DNA of 19,181 nt from a bacterium (GCA_030697855.1 JAUYOU010000063.1:1-19181), one strand, 5' to 3'; shown: positions 1 to 7,500, counted from the first letter of the stretch. Notes: generated by a model from the sequence alone, not told the origin. Numbers and translations are program-made.

Positions 1-429
1 GGAACGATGGATAACTATAAAACTTCTAGTATTAGAGACGAACTTGCTTCTTCGGGTCATCAGATTTTTGGATTCTTTTTTAGAGAAACTAAAAATGCAA
101 ATAGTATAGACACTTCGGATTCAGTTTTAGCTAACGATTTAGGGTCTTTGGTTTTGTCGACACCTTTTCAATTTGGAAGTAATTATGTTGGTGAGGCTAG
201 TATCTACCTTTCCGGTGGTAGGGTAATGTTCCAACGTGAAGGGGAAACACCTTTAGTTTTGACTTCGGATAATATAGAAGTAACAAAGTTTAGGTTTGTT
301 CGTGTGACTCCACGTGCGGGTTTGGAAGGAGTTCGGTTTTATTTAGAACTTAAAAGCAAGACAAAACCAGAAGAAACTTTTTCTTTAACCACGTTCACCA
401 TGCTTCGTGGAGGATACATACAAAATTAA
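1..429 (+). CDS. Pseudopilin-like protein, C-terminal part (5' truncated by window edge)
   Basis: The frame is open to base 1 (codons gga acg before the first ATG at 7), so this is probably the C-terminal part of a larger protein. The visible 140+ residues lack a prepilin leader. The pattern is that of GspJ/PulJ-like or ComG-like minor pseudopilins: an N-terminal helix remnant, beta-strand segments with a 'GGRVMFQREGETPLVLTSD' stretch (residues 70-88), then 'VTKFRFVRVTP' and 'VRFYLELKSK', which resemble the final sheet of type II secretion/type IV pilus minor pilins. It ends 8 bp before another pilin-like gene and lies upstream of pilM/N/O, which supports a role in the pilus or pseudopilus tip or initiation complex. 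The alternative is a complete 140-residue hypothetical protein starting at ATG 7, but no ribosome-binding site is visible there because of the window edge. Confidence 0.55.
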   Translation, partial: GTMDNYKTSSIRDELASSGHQIFGFFFRETKNANSIDTSDSVLANDLGSLVLSTPFQFGSNYVGEASIYLSGGRVMFQREGETPLVLTSDNIEVTKFRFVRVTPRAGLEGVRFYLELKSKTKPEETFSLTTFTMLRGGYIQN

Positions 430-463
430 AATTCCAAATGACAAATTCCAAATTCCAAATTCC
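429..463. repeat. Heptamer microrepeat (AAATTCC x4 with AAATGAC)
   Basis: Five consecutive 7-bp units: AAATTCC, AAATGAC, then AAATTCC three times. The array starts at the stop codon of the upstream gene and contains the start codon (438) of the next. It is followed by a second low-complexity stretch (about 471-505) built from 'catgctccatg' and 'tttcatgcttc' words. A related array with the same unit order lies inside secA at 12800-12827. Because seven is not a multiple of three, the array is read in successive frames. I infer that this is a dispersed repeat family of the genome that has been taken into coding sequence. Confidence 0.8.
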
Positions 464-884
464 TAAAAAGATCCATGCTCCATGTTTTAAGTTTCATGCT
501 TCAAATGGTTATGCCGCCATGTTTTCTTTTTTAGTAATGATGGTTGTTTTGGGTACTTTATTTTCTGTTTTTTCAATATTAGTTTTAAAAGGAGTTTTTT
601 TGGCTAGAACAAGTGTAATAGAATTTAAAAATATTTATGCAATAGAATCTTTTATCGAAGACGCGTTAAGGCGCAATCGCGACACAGATTTAGCCGATAT
701 AAGTAATGGAGAAAGTTTAGAAGTAGCAGATTCAGTTGTAAGCGCATCTTTACTGGTGGAAAATTCTGTTAGGGATTATCTTTTTTCTTCACAGGTTGGA
801 AATAAGTATTTTGGTAACGGCACTTTACGTATCGATGGTGTTGGTTCGTCTTCTAAAATTAAAAGATGGCAAGATACACAATAG
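438..884 (+). CDS. PilX-like minor pilin/pseudopilin, repeat-derived leader
   Basis: A 148-residue protein with one strongly hydrophobic segment (about residues 25-52, beginning GYAAMFSFLVMMVVLG), then a hydrophilic domain with a helical start and a short C-terminal sheet. A basic leader, a Gly at residue 24 and a hydrophobic helix suggest a class III-type prepilin processed after Gly24. The usual Glu at +5 is absent (Phe there), as in some PilX/GspK-like minor pilins. The first ~23 residues (KFQIP, KIHAPCFKFHASN) are encoded by a microrepeat and adjoining low-complexity DNA, so the leader may be recently acquired. The start at 438 is the first ATG after the upstream stop; no clear Shine-Dalgarno site is seen. 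The gene sits between a pseudopilin-like gene and pilM. The family call rests on topology and context rather than a diagnostic motif. Confidence 0.55.
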   Translation: MTNSKFQIPKKIHAPCFKFHASNGYAAMFSFLVMMVVLGTLFSVFSILVLKGVFLARTSVIEFKNIYAIESFIEDALRRNRDTDLADISNGESLEVADSVVSASLLVENSVRDYLFSSQVGNKYFGNGTLRIDGVGSSSKIKRWQDTQ

Positions 885-897
885 GAAACTAGGTTTG

Positions 898-906
898 TGA
901 TATAAT
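898..906 (+). promoter_or_regulatory. Extended -10 promoter candidate for pilM operon
   Basis: TGATATAAT is a perfect extended -10 (TGn plus TATAAT). A second TATAAT lies at 912-917. No good -35 is seen about 17 bp upstream. Transcription from the first box would begin near 913, only about 7 nt before the pilM ATG at 920, giving a nearly leaderless mRNA. Inferred from consensus only. Confidence 0.5.
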
Positions 907-919
907 TTAGTTATAATCC

Positions 920-2005
920 ATGAATTTTTTCCCAACATCTATTGGTTTAGATATTTCTGAAAATTCTATAAAAGCTGTTGCTTTAAAAAAAGGCGATAAA
1001 GGTCTTTTTGATTTGGTTGCTTTTGGAAAAGGTTATTTGCCGGAAGGTGCTTTTGTTGATGGAGAAATTAAAAATGAAGGCGCTTTTTTGGAGGTTTTAA
1101 ATACACTGATAGCTAGCGAAAAAAGTAATTTTCCAAAAACAAAATACTTAGTTGTTTCTTTGCCCGAAGAAAAAGCTTTTCTAAGAGTGGTGGAATTGCC
1201 CCTAGCTTTAAAAGACAAGGAGCTTGAAAGCGCTCTTAAATTTGAAGTTGAATCTAATTTACCTTTGGCTTTAGACGAAATTTATTATGGCCACGAAATT
1301 TTAAATACAAATGTAGAAGCAGGGCATTACGATATAATGGTGCAAGCTGTGCCCAAAAAAATTGCCGATGCCTATACTGAATTTTTTAAGAAAAATGGCT
1401 ATGTAGCTTTAGCCTTAGAGCTTGAATCAGCAGCGGCTGCGAGGTCTTTGTTTCCTAAAAAAGAAAATAAAGATTCTATTTTAGTTTTAGATATAGGTTC
1501 AACTCAAACTAGGTTTATGATAGTCTCCGAAGGTATTCTAAGGTTTACCTCTTCCAATACTGTAGCTGGCAATCAGTTTAGCAAAACTCTTTCCGAACAC
1601 TTTCCGGTAAATCTAAAAGAAGCGGAATTTATGAAAAGAATGGTGGGTTTAGACAAAAATCAAGAGAAGGGCAAAGAACTTTTGGAGGCTTTAAGGCCGA
1701 GCTTAGAATCTTTAAAAGATCAAATACAAAATTATCTTACTTTTTTTGAAACACATCCGGCTAGCCATTATTTTTCTGAAGGCGCTAAAAAAATTTCTAA
1801 AATAGTTTTAACCGGTGGTGGCGCTTGTTTGTGGGGCATAGCCGATTGGCTAAACCAAGAAGTTGGGCTTAGTGTTGTTTTGGCGAATCCAATTTCTAGA
1901 ATAAATATTAATCCACATTCTAAAATAAAATTATCTTTAGAAGAATCTTTGCCTTATACATCGGCCATTGGGCTTGCTTTAAGAAATTTTGAAGAAATAA
2001 AATAA
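920..2005 (+). CDS. pilM: Type IV pilus assembly ATPase-fold protein PilM
   Basis: A 361-residue actin-like (ASKHA) protein. The N-terminal phosphate-1 loop region SIGLDISENSIKAVAL (residues ~7-22), a second phosphate motif LVLDIGSTQTRFMIV (~190-204) and the adenosine motif IVLTGGGACLWGI (~294-306) are all visible, with the SHS2-type insertion (KTKYLVVSLPEEKAFLR...) between. In characterised systems cytoplasmic PilM binds ATP and the cytoplasmic N-terminus of PilN, linking the PilN/PilO inner-membrane platform to the pilus motor. Here pilN follows directly with the stop and start codons overlapping by one base (TAATG at 2003-2007), which suggests translational coupling. The length is typical. 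An extended -10 element lies just upstream. Confident at family level. Confidence 0.93.
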   Translation: MNFFPTSIGLDISENSIKAVALKKGDKGLFDLVAFGKGYLPEGAFVDGEIKNEGAFLEVLNTLIASEKSNFPKTKYLVVSLPEEKAFLRVVELPLALKDKELESALKFEVESNLPLALDEIYYGHEILNTNVEAGHYDIMVQAVPKKIADAYTEFFKKNGYVALALELESAAAARSLFPKKENKDSILVLDIGSTQTRFMIVSEGILRFTSSNTVAGNQFSKTLSEHFPVNLKEAEFMKRMVGLDKNQEKGKELLEALRPSLESLKDQIQNYLTFFETHPASHYFSEGAKKISKIVLTGGGACLWGIADWLNQEVGLSVVLANPISRININPHSKIKLSLEESLPYTSAIGLALRNFEEIK

Positions 2006-2535
2006 TGATAAATTTATTACCACCAATCGAGAAAGATAGAGTTTACAGTCTGCTTTTAAAAAAGCAATTGCATGTCTTTGTGCTGGTAATTGCCATTATT
2101 TTTTTTGGTGGAGCAATATTTGTATTAAACACATTGGTTTTTCTTAAAATTCAATTACGCGAATTAAGCCAGAGTATAAATGTGGAAGCTACAACAGAGG
2201 AAGCGGATCAAGCCAAGAGCTTAGAAGATGAAATTAAGAAATTAAATTTGTATCTTTCCAAATATCAAACTTTTAAAGATGAAAGTGTTGGTGTAAATGA
2301 TATTATAATGAAAGTTTCTAATATGGTTCCATCGTCTACAAAATTAACCAGTTTAAATGTTGATGTAACGTCTAAAAAAATAATTTTATCGGGCCAAGCT
2401 GCAACAAGAGACGATATTGTTTATATGGAAAATAAAATTAAAAAAGCAGAATATTTTGAAAAAATGGATTCGCCTTTAACTAATTATTTACAAAAGAATA
2501 ATCCTTCTTTTGTTTTATCTTTTTACTTTAAATAA
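2005..2535 (+). CDS. pilN: Type IV pilus inner-membrane platform protein PilN
   Basis: A 176-residue bitopic membrane protein. It begins MINLLPPIEKDRV, matching the conserved INLLP motif of PilN that contacts PilM in the cytoplasm. A single transmembrane helix (about residues 24-48, VFVLVIAIIFFGGAIFVLNTLVF) is followed by a coiled-coil-like stretch (about 50-95) and an alpha/beta C-terminal domain (~100-176; SSTKLTSLNVDVTSKKIILSG resembles the ferredoxin-like fold of PilN/GspL). It overlaps pilM and pilO by one base each. The role, from the family, is to form a PilN-PilO alignment complex between motor and pilus fibre. This lineage is thought to have a single membrane, so the exported domain would lie outside the membrane rather than in a true periplasm. 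Confidence 0.9.
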   Translation: MINLLPPIEKDRVYSLLLKKQLHVFVLVIAIIFFGGAIFVLNTLVFLKIQLRELSQSINVEATTEEADQAKSLEDEIKKLNLYLSKYQTFKDESVGVNDIIMKVSNMVPSSTKLTSLNVDVTSKKIILSGQAATRDDIVYMENKIKKAEYFEKMDSPLTNYLQKNNPSFVLSFYFK

Positions 2536-3044
2536 TGGATAAAAAAACCTTATTAGAATTTGTTAAATCTTTTTGGATGATTACCGGTGTTATATTGTTT
2601 TCGTTCGCCTTAGTATTTATTTTTTGGTTTATGGTTGTTAATACTAAGGCAGAATTTTTGCAAAAAAATGATGAATATAATGTTTTGGCAGGTAAAAGAG
2701 CAAACACTCTTCAGGTCAATAGAGACAGAGAGGGTTTAGAAATACTAAGCCAAAGACTCGAAAATTCTTTTGTAAGTAAAGATAGGTTTGTTGAATTTAT
2801 CGACTTTGTTGAATCTAGCGCAAGAAATACCGGTAATTTAGTAAGTTTATCTAATATTTCGGAAGGAAATAATGTTCAGAATCTAAAAATAAATTTAGAA
2901 GGTTCTTACTCTGCTACGGTTAATTTTTTGGCTCAAATAGAAAATTCTCCATACTTGGTGCGTTCAACAAATATTATTATTAGTAAGTCTTCCGATTCCG
3001 AGCGTGTAAGAACAGCTTTAGATATTCAAATTCAACTACCATAA
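2535..3044 (+). CDS. pilO: Type IV pilus inner-membrane platform protein PilO
   Basis: A 169-residue protein with one N-terminal transmembrane helix (about residues 14-36, MITGVILFSFALVFIFWFMVV), a coiled-coil segment (~38-75) and an alpha/beta domain (~80-169) containing the pattern LKINLEGSYSATVNFLAQIENSPYLV, typical of the PilO/GspM ferredoxin-like domain. Size, topology and position directly after pilN support PilO, the heterodimer partner of PilN. Junctions on both sides are TAATG one-base overlaps, consistent with stoichiometric coupled translation. The sequence is divergent, so the call relies on topology, the C-terminal pattern and gene order. Confidence 0.85.
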   Translation: MDKKTLLEFVKSFWMITGVILFSFALVFIFWFMVVNTKAEFLQKNDEYNVLAGKRANTLQVNRDREGLEILSQRLENSFVSKDRFVEFIDFVESSARNTGNLVSLSNISEGNNVQNLKINLEGSYSATVNFLAQIENSPYLVRSTNIIISKSSDSERVRTALDIQIQLP

Positions 3045-3313
3045 TGAACAAAGATTTAATAATCGCAAGTTTTATAGAGAAAAAAGGTTTTAAAATAGTT
3101 TTTGCATTATCTTTGGTTGTGGCTTTTATTGTTGGATTAATTTTTTATTTTTATGCTTGGCAAACTATAACCGAAGCATCCGATTCTACATCGTCTCCAA
3201 CAAATATAAAGCAGACTGTACTAGAGGTGGTAGTTAAAGATTTAGATTCTCGCGCTAACAAATTAGATGATTTAAATAAGAATCAGTTAAACGTAAAAGA
3301 TATTTTTAGATAA
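3044..3313 (+). CDS. Small single-pass membrane protein of the pil operon
   Basis: An 89-residue protein with a short basic N-terminus (residues 1-17), one transmembrane helix (about 18-38, IVFALSLVVAFIVGLIFYFYAW), a Ser/Thr-rich stretch (46-55), and a polar C-terminal helix rich in Lys, Asp, Asn and Leu (60-89). No enzymatic motif is visible and I do not recognise a named family. It occupies the position taken by pilP in proteobacterial pilMNOP operons, and both ends overlap neighbours by one base (TAATG). A role as a small structural partner of PilN/PilO is plausible but rests on context alone; it is too short and unlike PilP lipoproteins to be called PilP. Confidence 0.75.
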   Translation: MNKDLIIASFIEKKGFKIVFALSLVVAFIVGLIFYFYAWQTITEASDSTSSPTNIKQTVLEVVVKDLDSRANKLDDLNKNQLNVKDIFR

Positions 3314-4845
3314 TGAGGTCTAAATTTTTAAAAAACTTACAGATAATATCATTAGGAATTTTTATGGTGCTACCGGTCGCGTCAAACGCGGCCGGTTTCG
3401 TTTTAATAAACGAAATTGCTTGGATGGGTACTACGGCTAATAGTGCCGACGAATGGATAGAGCTTTATAATTCTTCATCGAGTAGTATTGATTTAACAGG
3501 TTGGGGTTTATACGAAGCAGGTGGTTCCACCTTAGTTCTTAATCTTTCTGGAACGATTACGGCTGGCGGTTATTATTTAATTGAACGCACAGATGATAAT
3601 AGTATTAGCGATATCTTAGCCGATGTTTTCGGATCTTTTGTTGGTAGTGGTTTAAACAATAGCGGTGAAAATTTAGTTTTGAAAGATTCTACGGGCGCTG
3701 TGGTGGATTCGGTGGATGCTTCGGCAGGTTGGCTGGCGGGCGATAATGCGTCCAAAGCCAGTATGGAAAGAAAAGCCGATGGAACTTGGCAAACAAATGA
3801 TGGCGTAACTAAAAATGGTAAAGATGCTTTAGGTGGAAATATAATCGGTACTCCCAAAGCGCAAAATAGTGGAGTTGCTTCGATTTCTAGTGCACCAGCT
3901 TCAACCACAGCTCCAGTTTCGTCGGGCGGGGGTGGTGGTTCGGGCGTATCTGTTGGAACTTCTACACCAGTTATTTTGCTAAAAGCAGACGCTGGGCCAG
4001 ATGTTGTGGCTGAAATTAATCAAAAAATAAAATTTGATGCTTCAAAATCGGAAGGCGCTAATTTTTATAAATGGTACTTAGGTGATGGCGCTACAAAAGA
4101 GGGAATAAATATAGAATATAGTTATCAGTTTTCTGGAACATATCTTGTTACATTAGAAATTTCCAATGGTTCCGAGATATCTTTGGACCAAATAAAAGTT
4201 TCTATTTTTGGTGGCAAGGCTTTCATAAACGAAATTTTTGTTGGGCAACCTTCTTCAACTGCTTCTTGGATAGAAATATTTAATCCAACTAAATTAACTC
4301 TGGATGTTAGTGGGTGGATTTTAGAAAGTGGAAAAAGGAGTTTTGTTTTGCCATCGTTCTCTATTATTACTGCAGGAGGGTACTTGGTGGTTTCGCAGAC
4401 AATTTCTAGTTTAGATGTTTCTGCGGGGTCAATTAAACTGGAGTATCCTAATGGTTTAACAATAGATGAAGTTGTTTTCGATAAGATTCAAAATGGTTTT
4501 TCGGCGAGCCGAACATCAAATGGATTTTTTTGGACAAAAGAAATAACTCCGGGTAGCGCTAACATCGTTACTTCTTCTGGCACGGCATTGTTAGAAAATA
4601 TGAAGGTAGTTCCAAATTTAGTAAAACAAAAGCCAGAAAACTTGCCTGCTAAAAATTATTTAGCTAGTTTTTATAATCAAGTTGAAGCATCTAATCTAGA
4701 TTACGCTGAACTAGGTAACAAAAAGGAAGAGGAAAACTCTTTTTGGTACAAGTGGCGGGGCGGGTTATTATTCTGGATATTCGGTGTATTAGGTTTAGCT
4801 TTGGTCATGGGATTCGCTTATATAAGATTAGTTAAAAAACAATAA
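3313..4845 (+). CDS. Secreted LTD-PKD-LTD surface protein with C-terminal membrane anchor
   Basis: A 510-residue protein. Residues 1-27 form a signal peptide (basic start, hydrophobic core, then SNAAG). A first lamin-tail domain (about 28-150) shows its hallmarks VLINEIAWMG, DEWIELYN, LTGWGLYE, GGYYLIER and LNNSGENLVLKD. A Ser/Thr/Gly linker (about 185-220, with a five-Gly run) leads to a PKD-like domain (~222-298; DAGPDVVAEINQKIKFDASKS, then WYLGDG and YSYQFSGTYLVTLEISNG). A second LTD follows (~299-425; INEIFVG, SWIEIFNP, DVSGWILE). A C-terminal transmembrane helix (about 484-503) ends in Lys/Arg residues. Expected topology is extracellular and membrane-anchored. Its one-base overlap with the preceding pil gene suggests co-expression with the pilus, but the binding target is unknown. 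Confidence 0.88.
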   Translation: MRSKFLKNLQIISLGIFMVLPVASNAAGFVLINEIAWMGTTANSADEWIELYNSSSSSIDLTGWGLYEAGGSTLVLNLSGTITAGGYYLIERTDDNSISDILADVFGSFVGSGLNNSGENLVLKDSTGAVVDSVDASAGWLAGDNASKASMERKADGTWQTNDGVTKNGKDALGGNIIGTPKAQNSGVASISSAPASTTAPVSSGGGGGSGVSVGTSTPVILLKADAGPDVVAEINQKIKFDASKSEGANFYKWYLGDGATKEGINIEYSYQFSGTYLVTLEISNGSEISLDQIKVSIFGGKAFINEIFVGQPSSTASWIEIFNPTKLTLDVSGWILESGKRSFVLPSFSIITAGGYLVVSQTISSLDVSAGSIKLEYPNGLTIDEVVFDKIQNGFSASRTSNGFFWTKEITPGSANIVTSSGTALLENMKVVPNLVKQKPENLPAKNYLASFYNQVEASNLDYAELGNKKEEENSFWYKWRGGLLFWIFGVLGLALVMGFAYIRLVKKQ

Positions 4846-4849
4846 TAAA

Positions 4850-5236
4850 ATGAAAATAATAGTAAAATCTACAAATTTCTCTTTAACCCCATCAATAAAT
4901 GAATATATAAATTCAACTTTAATGCCTTTAGAAAAGATGTTTCAAGGTTTTGGAGAAACAGAAGTGAGAGTAGAGGTGGGCAGGAGTACTTTTCATCATA
5001 ACAAAGGGGAGATTTTTTTTGCGGAAGCCAATGTGGGCGTTGGAAAAAATTTATTACGTGCACGTTCAGAAGCTTTTAGTGTTCAAGCAGCACTTGATGA
5101 GGTTAGAGATGAATTAAGGAGTGGAGTATTAAAATTTAAAGGGAAAAAGGAAACAGTTTTTCGCAGAGGTGCGAGATCGATCGCCAAACTATTAAAAGTC
5201 TCACCACTTGCAAGGTTTAGAAAAACAAAATACTAA
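4850..5236 (+). CDS. hpf: Ribosome hibernation promoting factor (short HPF/RaiA type)
   Basis: A 128-residue protein with the HPF/RaiA beta-alpha-beta-beta-beta-alpha layout: MKIIVKSTNFSLTPSINEYI (N-terminal strand and helix), then EVRVEVGRSTFHHNKGEIFFAEANV (central strands) and a second helix containing the family pattern ARSEAFSVQAALDEVRDEL (about residues 68-86), followed by a basic tail rich in Lys/Arg. In the family this domain binds the decoding site of the 30S subunit and silences ribosomes in stationary phase. The length matches short HPF; the C-terminal dimerisation domain of long HPF is absent. It starts 4 bp after the LTD gene, so it may be read from the pil operon, and is followed by a strong terminator. 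Confidence 0.88.
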   Translation: MKIIVKSTNFSLTPSINEYINSTLMPLEKMFQGFGETEVRVEVGRSTFHHNKGEIFFAEANVGVGKNLLRARSEAFSVQAALDEVRDELRSGVLKFKGKKETVFRRGARSIAKLLKVSPLARFRKTKY

Positions 5237-5269
5237 ATAAGTAACAAGGCAATTTATAAATTAATTACA

Positions 5270-5301
5270 AAAATATTCCGAAATAATTTCGGAATATTTT
5301 T
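5270..5301 (+). terminator. Rho-independent terminator after hpf
   Basis: A perfect 14-bp stem (AAAATATTCCGAAA, loop TAA, TTTCGGAATATTTT) with a T-run from 5297. The A-run on the other side means it could work in both directions. It closes the pil-hpf transcription unit. Confidence 0.85.
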
Positions 5302-5339
5302 AAATTACAGAATTACTTAGTTATTTTTTTATTTTCCTA

Positions 5340-5368
5340 TTGTAATTATAATTTTATTTTTATATTAT
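5340..5368 (+). promoter_or_regulatory. Sigma70-like promoter for the dehydrogenase gene
   Basis: -35 TTGTAA (5340-5345) and -10 TATTAT (5363-5368) are separated by 17 bp in a very AT-rich spacer directly after the hpf terminator. Predicted start near 5375, about 30 nt ahead of the ATG at 5406. In such AT-rich DNA chance matches are common, so this remains a candidate. Confidence 0.45.
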
Positions 5369-5405
5369 TAAAGCAATTAAATTTTTGCAATATTAAAATA
5401 AAAAA

Positions 5406-6626
5406 ATGAAATATGATTTTGTAGTTATTGGATCCAACGGTATTCAGGGCAGAATTGTTTCCAAATTTTTATTGGAAAACGATTATAGTGTTTTGTTGTG
5501 CGCAAACGATGATTACGGCATAGAAGAATTAATTGAACATCCCAAAGCCGATTTTGCTTTGATAGATTTGCGTAAAATGGATCGGGTAAAAAGAGTAGTT
5601 AAAAAAAGCGGTGCCACCGTAGTGGTTAATTGTGCTGTGGATGATTTTAATCTGGCTGTAACTAAGATGGCTCTCGATTTAGGTATGAATTACCTGGATT
5701 TAGGTTCGGAGGAGCCGATGTATTTGGATCAAAGAAAATTAGATGAAGATTTTAAGGCTAAAGGCCTGTTGGGCATTATCGGTATCGGTTCTACGCCTGG
5801 TATAACTAATATAATGTTACGTTATGTTAAAGATAAGTTTGATACTATAGATACGGTTCATGTGGGTTTTGCATGGGATTCCAATATACCCAAGTTTATT
5901 GTGCCGTTTTCCATAGATGCTATTGAGTGGGAATTTACAGAAAAAGCCAAAATTTTGGAAAATGGGGTTTTTGTAGAGAAAGATATAAATGAATGTAAGG
6001 TAGATTATTATTATAAATCTATAGGCAAACAAAGAACGGTTTATGCTATCCATTTAGAGCCAGTGACTTTTAATGAATTTTTAAAAGATAAAGGTGTAAA
6101 AAATATTGCCCGTATGGCTAGCTACCCTCCCCATGCTTTTGTTGCTATAAAAACTTTAATAGAGTTAAGGTTACTTAAAAGAGAAATAATTGATTTTCAT
6201 GATTTTTCAGCCCGCCCTCTGGATGTTAGTGCTGAAATTCTTCGTCGCATAGAAATGCCGGAGGGTTACACTGAAAAAGAAAATTTATTTTTAAAGGTTT
6301 TTGGTACTAAAAATGGTCAGCCTTTGACTATAGAAATGGATTGTGTGGCAGGTACTTTACCAGGATGGGAAAAAGCTACCTGTAATATAGATACCGGTTT
6401 TCCCGCGGCAATTCTAGCTAGAATGATTTTAAATAACGAAATAAAAGAGAAAGGTATATACTCGCCGGAATTTGTGGTGCCACCCGAACCATTCTTTGCT
6501 GAACTTGGTAAAAATAAGATTTGGATTTACGAAGACGGCAAAAAAATAAACGGGCCAAATGGGGAAGCGGCTAGTAATGGAAATGGCAACGGGAATGGTC
6601 ACGATAAGATTGAAGACAAACAATAA
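5406..6626 (+). CDS. Saccharopine dehydrogenase-like NAD(P)-dependent oxidoreductase
   Basis: A 406-residue protein. The N-terminus (FVVIGSNGIQGRIVSKFLLE, residues 5-24) is a Rossmann nucleotide-binding loop of the GxxGxxG kind. VVNCAVDDFN (~76-85), YLDLGSEEP (~97-105) and the conserved turn GIGSTPGITNIML (~128-140) are typical of the saccharopine dehydrogenase/carboxynorspermidine synthase (LYS9/LYS1-like) family. The second half carries the C-terminal catalytic fold. Family members form or cleave a secondary amine between an amino acid and a carbonyl compound. The substrate here cannot be read from sequence; a lysine or polyamine role is conceivable because an arginine-decarboxylase-like enzyme lies about 9.4 kb downstream. 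The last ~18 residues are a low-complexity Gly/Asn tail (GNGNGNGH). It has its own candidate promoter and terminator. Confidence 0.82.
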   Translation: MKYDFVVIGSNGIQGRIVSKFLLENDYSVLLCANDDYGIEELIEHPKADFALIDLRKMDRVKRVVKKSGATVVVNCAVDDFNLAVTKMALDLGMNYLDLGSEEPMYLDQRKLDEDFKAKGLLGIIGIGSTPGITNIMLRYVKDKFDTIDTVHVGFAWDSNIPKFIVPFSIDAIEWEFTEKAKILENGVFVEKDINECKVDYYYKSIGKQRTVYAIHLEPVTFNEFLKDKGVKNIARMASYPPHAFVAIKTLIELRLLKREIIDFHDFSARPLDVSAEILRRIEMPEGYTEKENLFLKVFGTKNGQPLTIEMDCVAGTLPGWEKATCNIDTGFPAAILARMILNNEIKEKGIYSPEFVVPPEPFFAELGKNKIWIYEDGKKINGPNGEAASNGNGNGNGHDKIEDKQ

Positions 6627-6628
6627 CC

Positions 6629-6659
6629 AAACACTCAGCCTTAAAGGCTGAGTGTTTTT
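6629..6659 (+). terminator. Rho-independent terminator after the dehydrogenase
   Basis: A perfect 12-bp stem, AAACACTCAGCC / GGCTGAGTGTTT, with loop TTAAA and a T-run at 6655-6659. It starts 3 bp after the stop codon. Confidence 0.92.
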
Positions 6660-6692
6660 GTGTTTATTCAATAAAATGGATAATATAAGAGT

Positions 6693-7478
6693 ATGATAAT
6701 AGATTCTCATGCGCATATTGGCTTCAATGAACATTTAAATAAAAGTCCAGAGGAGTTAATTTCTTCTATGGAAAAAGCTGGAATAGATATTTCTATGGTT
6801 TATGCTGGTGAAATTAATGATTGTTCCAATGACAGACTTTTAAAGGAATTGGAAAATTTTAAAGGTAAATTATTTCCTGTTGGCTCTATTTCTCCTTTAT
6901 CTAAAGACAAGCCCAGCTTAGACAAGTTCAAGGAATGGCTGGATAATAAAAAAATATTTGGTGTTAAATTTTATCCTGGATACGAACCTTTTTACCCTTA
7001 TGATGAGGTTCTTAAACCATATTTTAAAATAATGGAAGAAAGAAAAGTTCCCGCAATTTTTCATAATGGTGATACTTATAATCTTAAAAAAGGTGCCAAG
7101 CTTAAATATGCTCACCCTCTGCATATAGACGATTTGGCCGTTGATTTTCCAGAGCTACCAATAATAATTGCACACTTAGGTTATCCCTGGATGATAGATG
7201 CGGCTGAAGTTGCTTACAAAAATAAAAATGTCTATGTAGATTGTTCTGGTTTATTTTACGGAGAAATCGGTAATACCGAAGAAGAGATGGTAAAAAAGTT
7301 TTTAGATACTTTCGTTGAATATGCTGGCGGTACAGATAAACTTATATTTGGCACGGACTGGCCGATTTCTAATCAAGCCGATTATGTTAGAATTATCAAA
7401 AATGTTTTTAAAGACAGAGAAGATTTAGATAATATTTTATTTAAGAATTCAGTCTATGTTTTTAATATAAAATTATAA
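6693..7478 (+). CDS. Amidohydrolase-family (TIM-barrel) metal-dependent hydrolase
   Basis: A 261-residue protein with the amidohydrolase-2 pattern. MIIDSHAHIG gives the metal-binding HxH pair (His6, His8). FGVKFYPGY (~93-101) is the strand carrying the usual Lys. FHNGD has His124, IIAHLGYPW has His161, and FGTDWPIS has Asp222 at the end of the barrel. All expected metal ligands are present, so the enzyme looks intact. The family covers decarboxylation and hydrolysis of carboxylic or amide substrates, and the substrate cannot be assigned. It begins 34 bp after a terminator with no Shine-Dalgarno site, but TAATAT/TATAAG boxes lie just upstream (6681-6689), so a near-leaderless transcript is likely. 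Confidence 0.85.
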   Translation: MIIDSHAHIGFNEHLNKSPEELISSMEKAGIDISMVYAGEINDCSNDRLLKELENFKGKLFPVGSISPLSKDKPSLDKFKEWLDNKKIFGVKFYPGYEPFYPYDEVLKPYFKIMEERKVPAIFHNGDTYNLKKGAKLKYAHPLHIDDLAVDFPELPIIIAHLGYPWMIDAAEVAYKNKNVYVDCSGLFYGEIGNTEEEMVKKFLDTFVEYAGGTDKLIFGTDWPISNQADYVRIIKNVFKDREDLDNILFKNSVYVFNIKL

Positions 7479-7500
7479 TAAATAAACTATTTTAAAAAAT

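Noticed and set aside
429..463. CRISPR array
   Set aside because: The repeats are 7 bp and contiguous with no spacers and no cas genes nearby.
5406..6626. Firm assignment as carboxynorspermidine synthase
   Set aside because: Fold and motifs support the saccharopine dehydrogenase superfamily only; the decarboxylase at 15977 looks SpeA-like rather than NspC-like, so pairing them as a norspermidine pathway is not justified.
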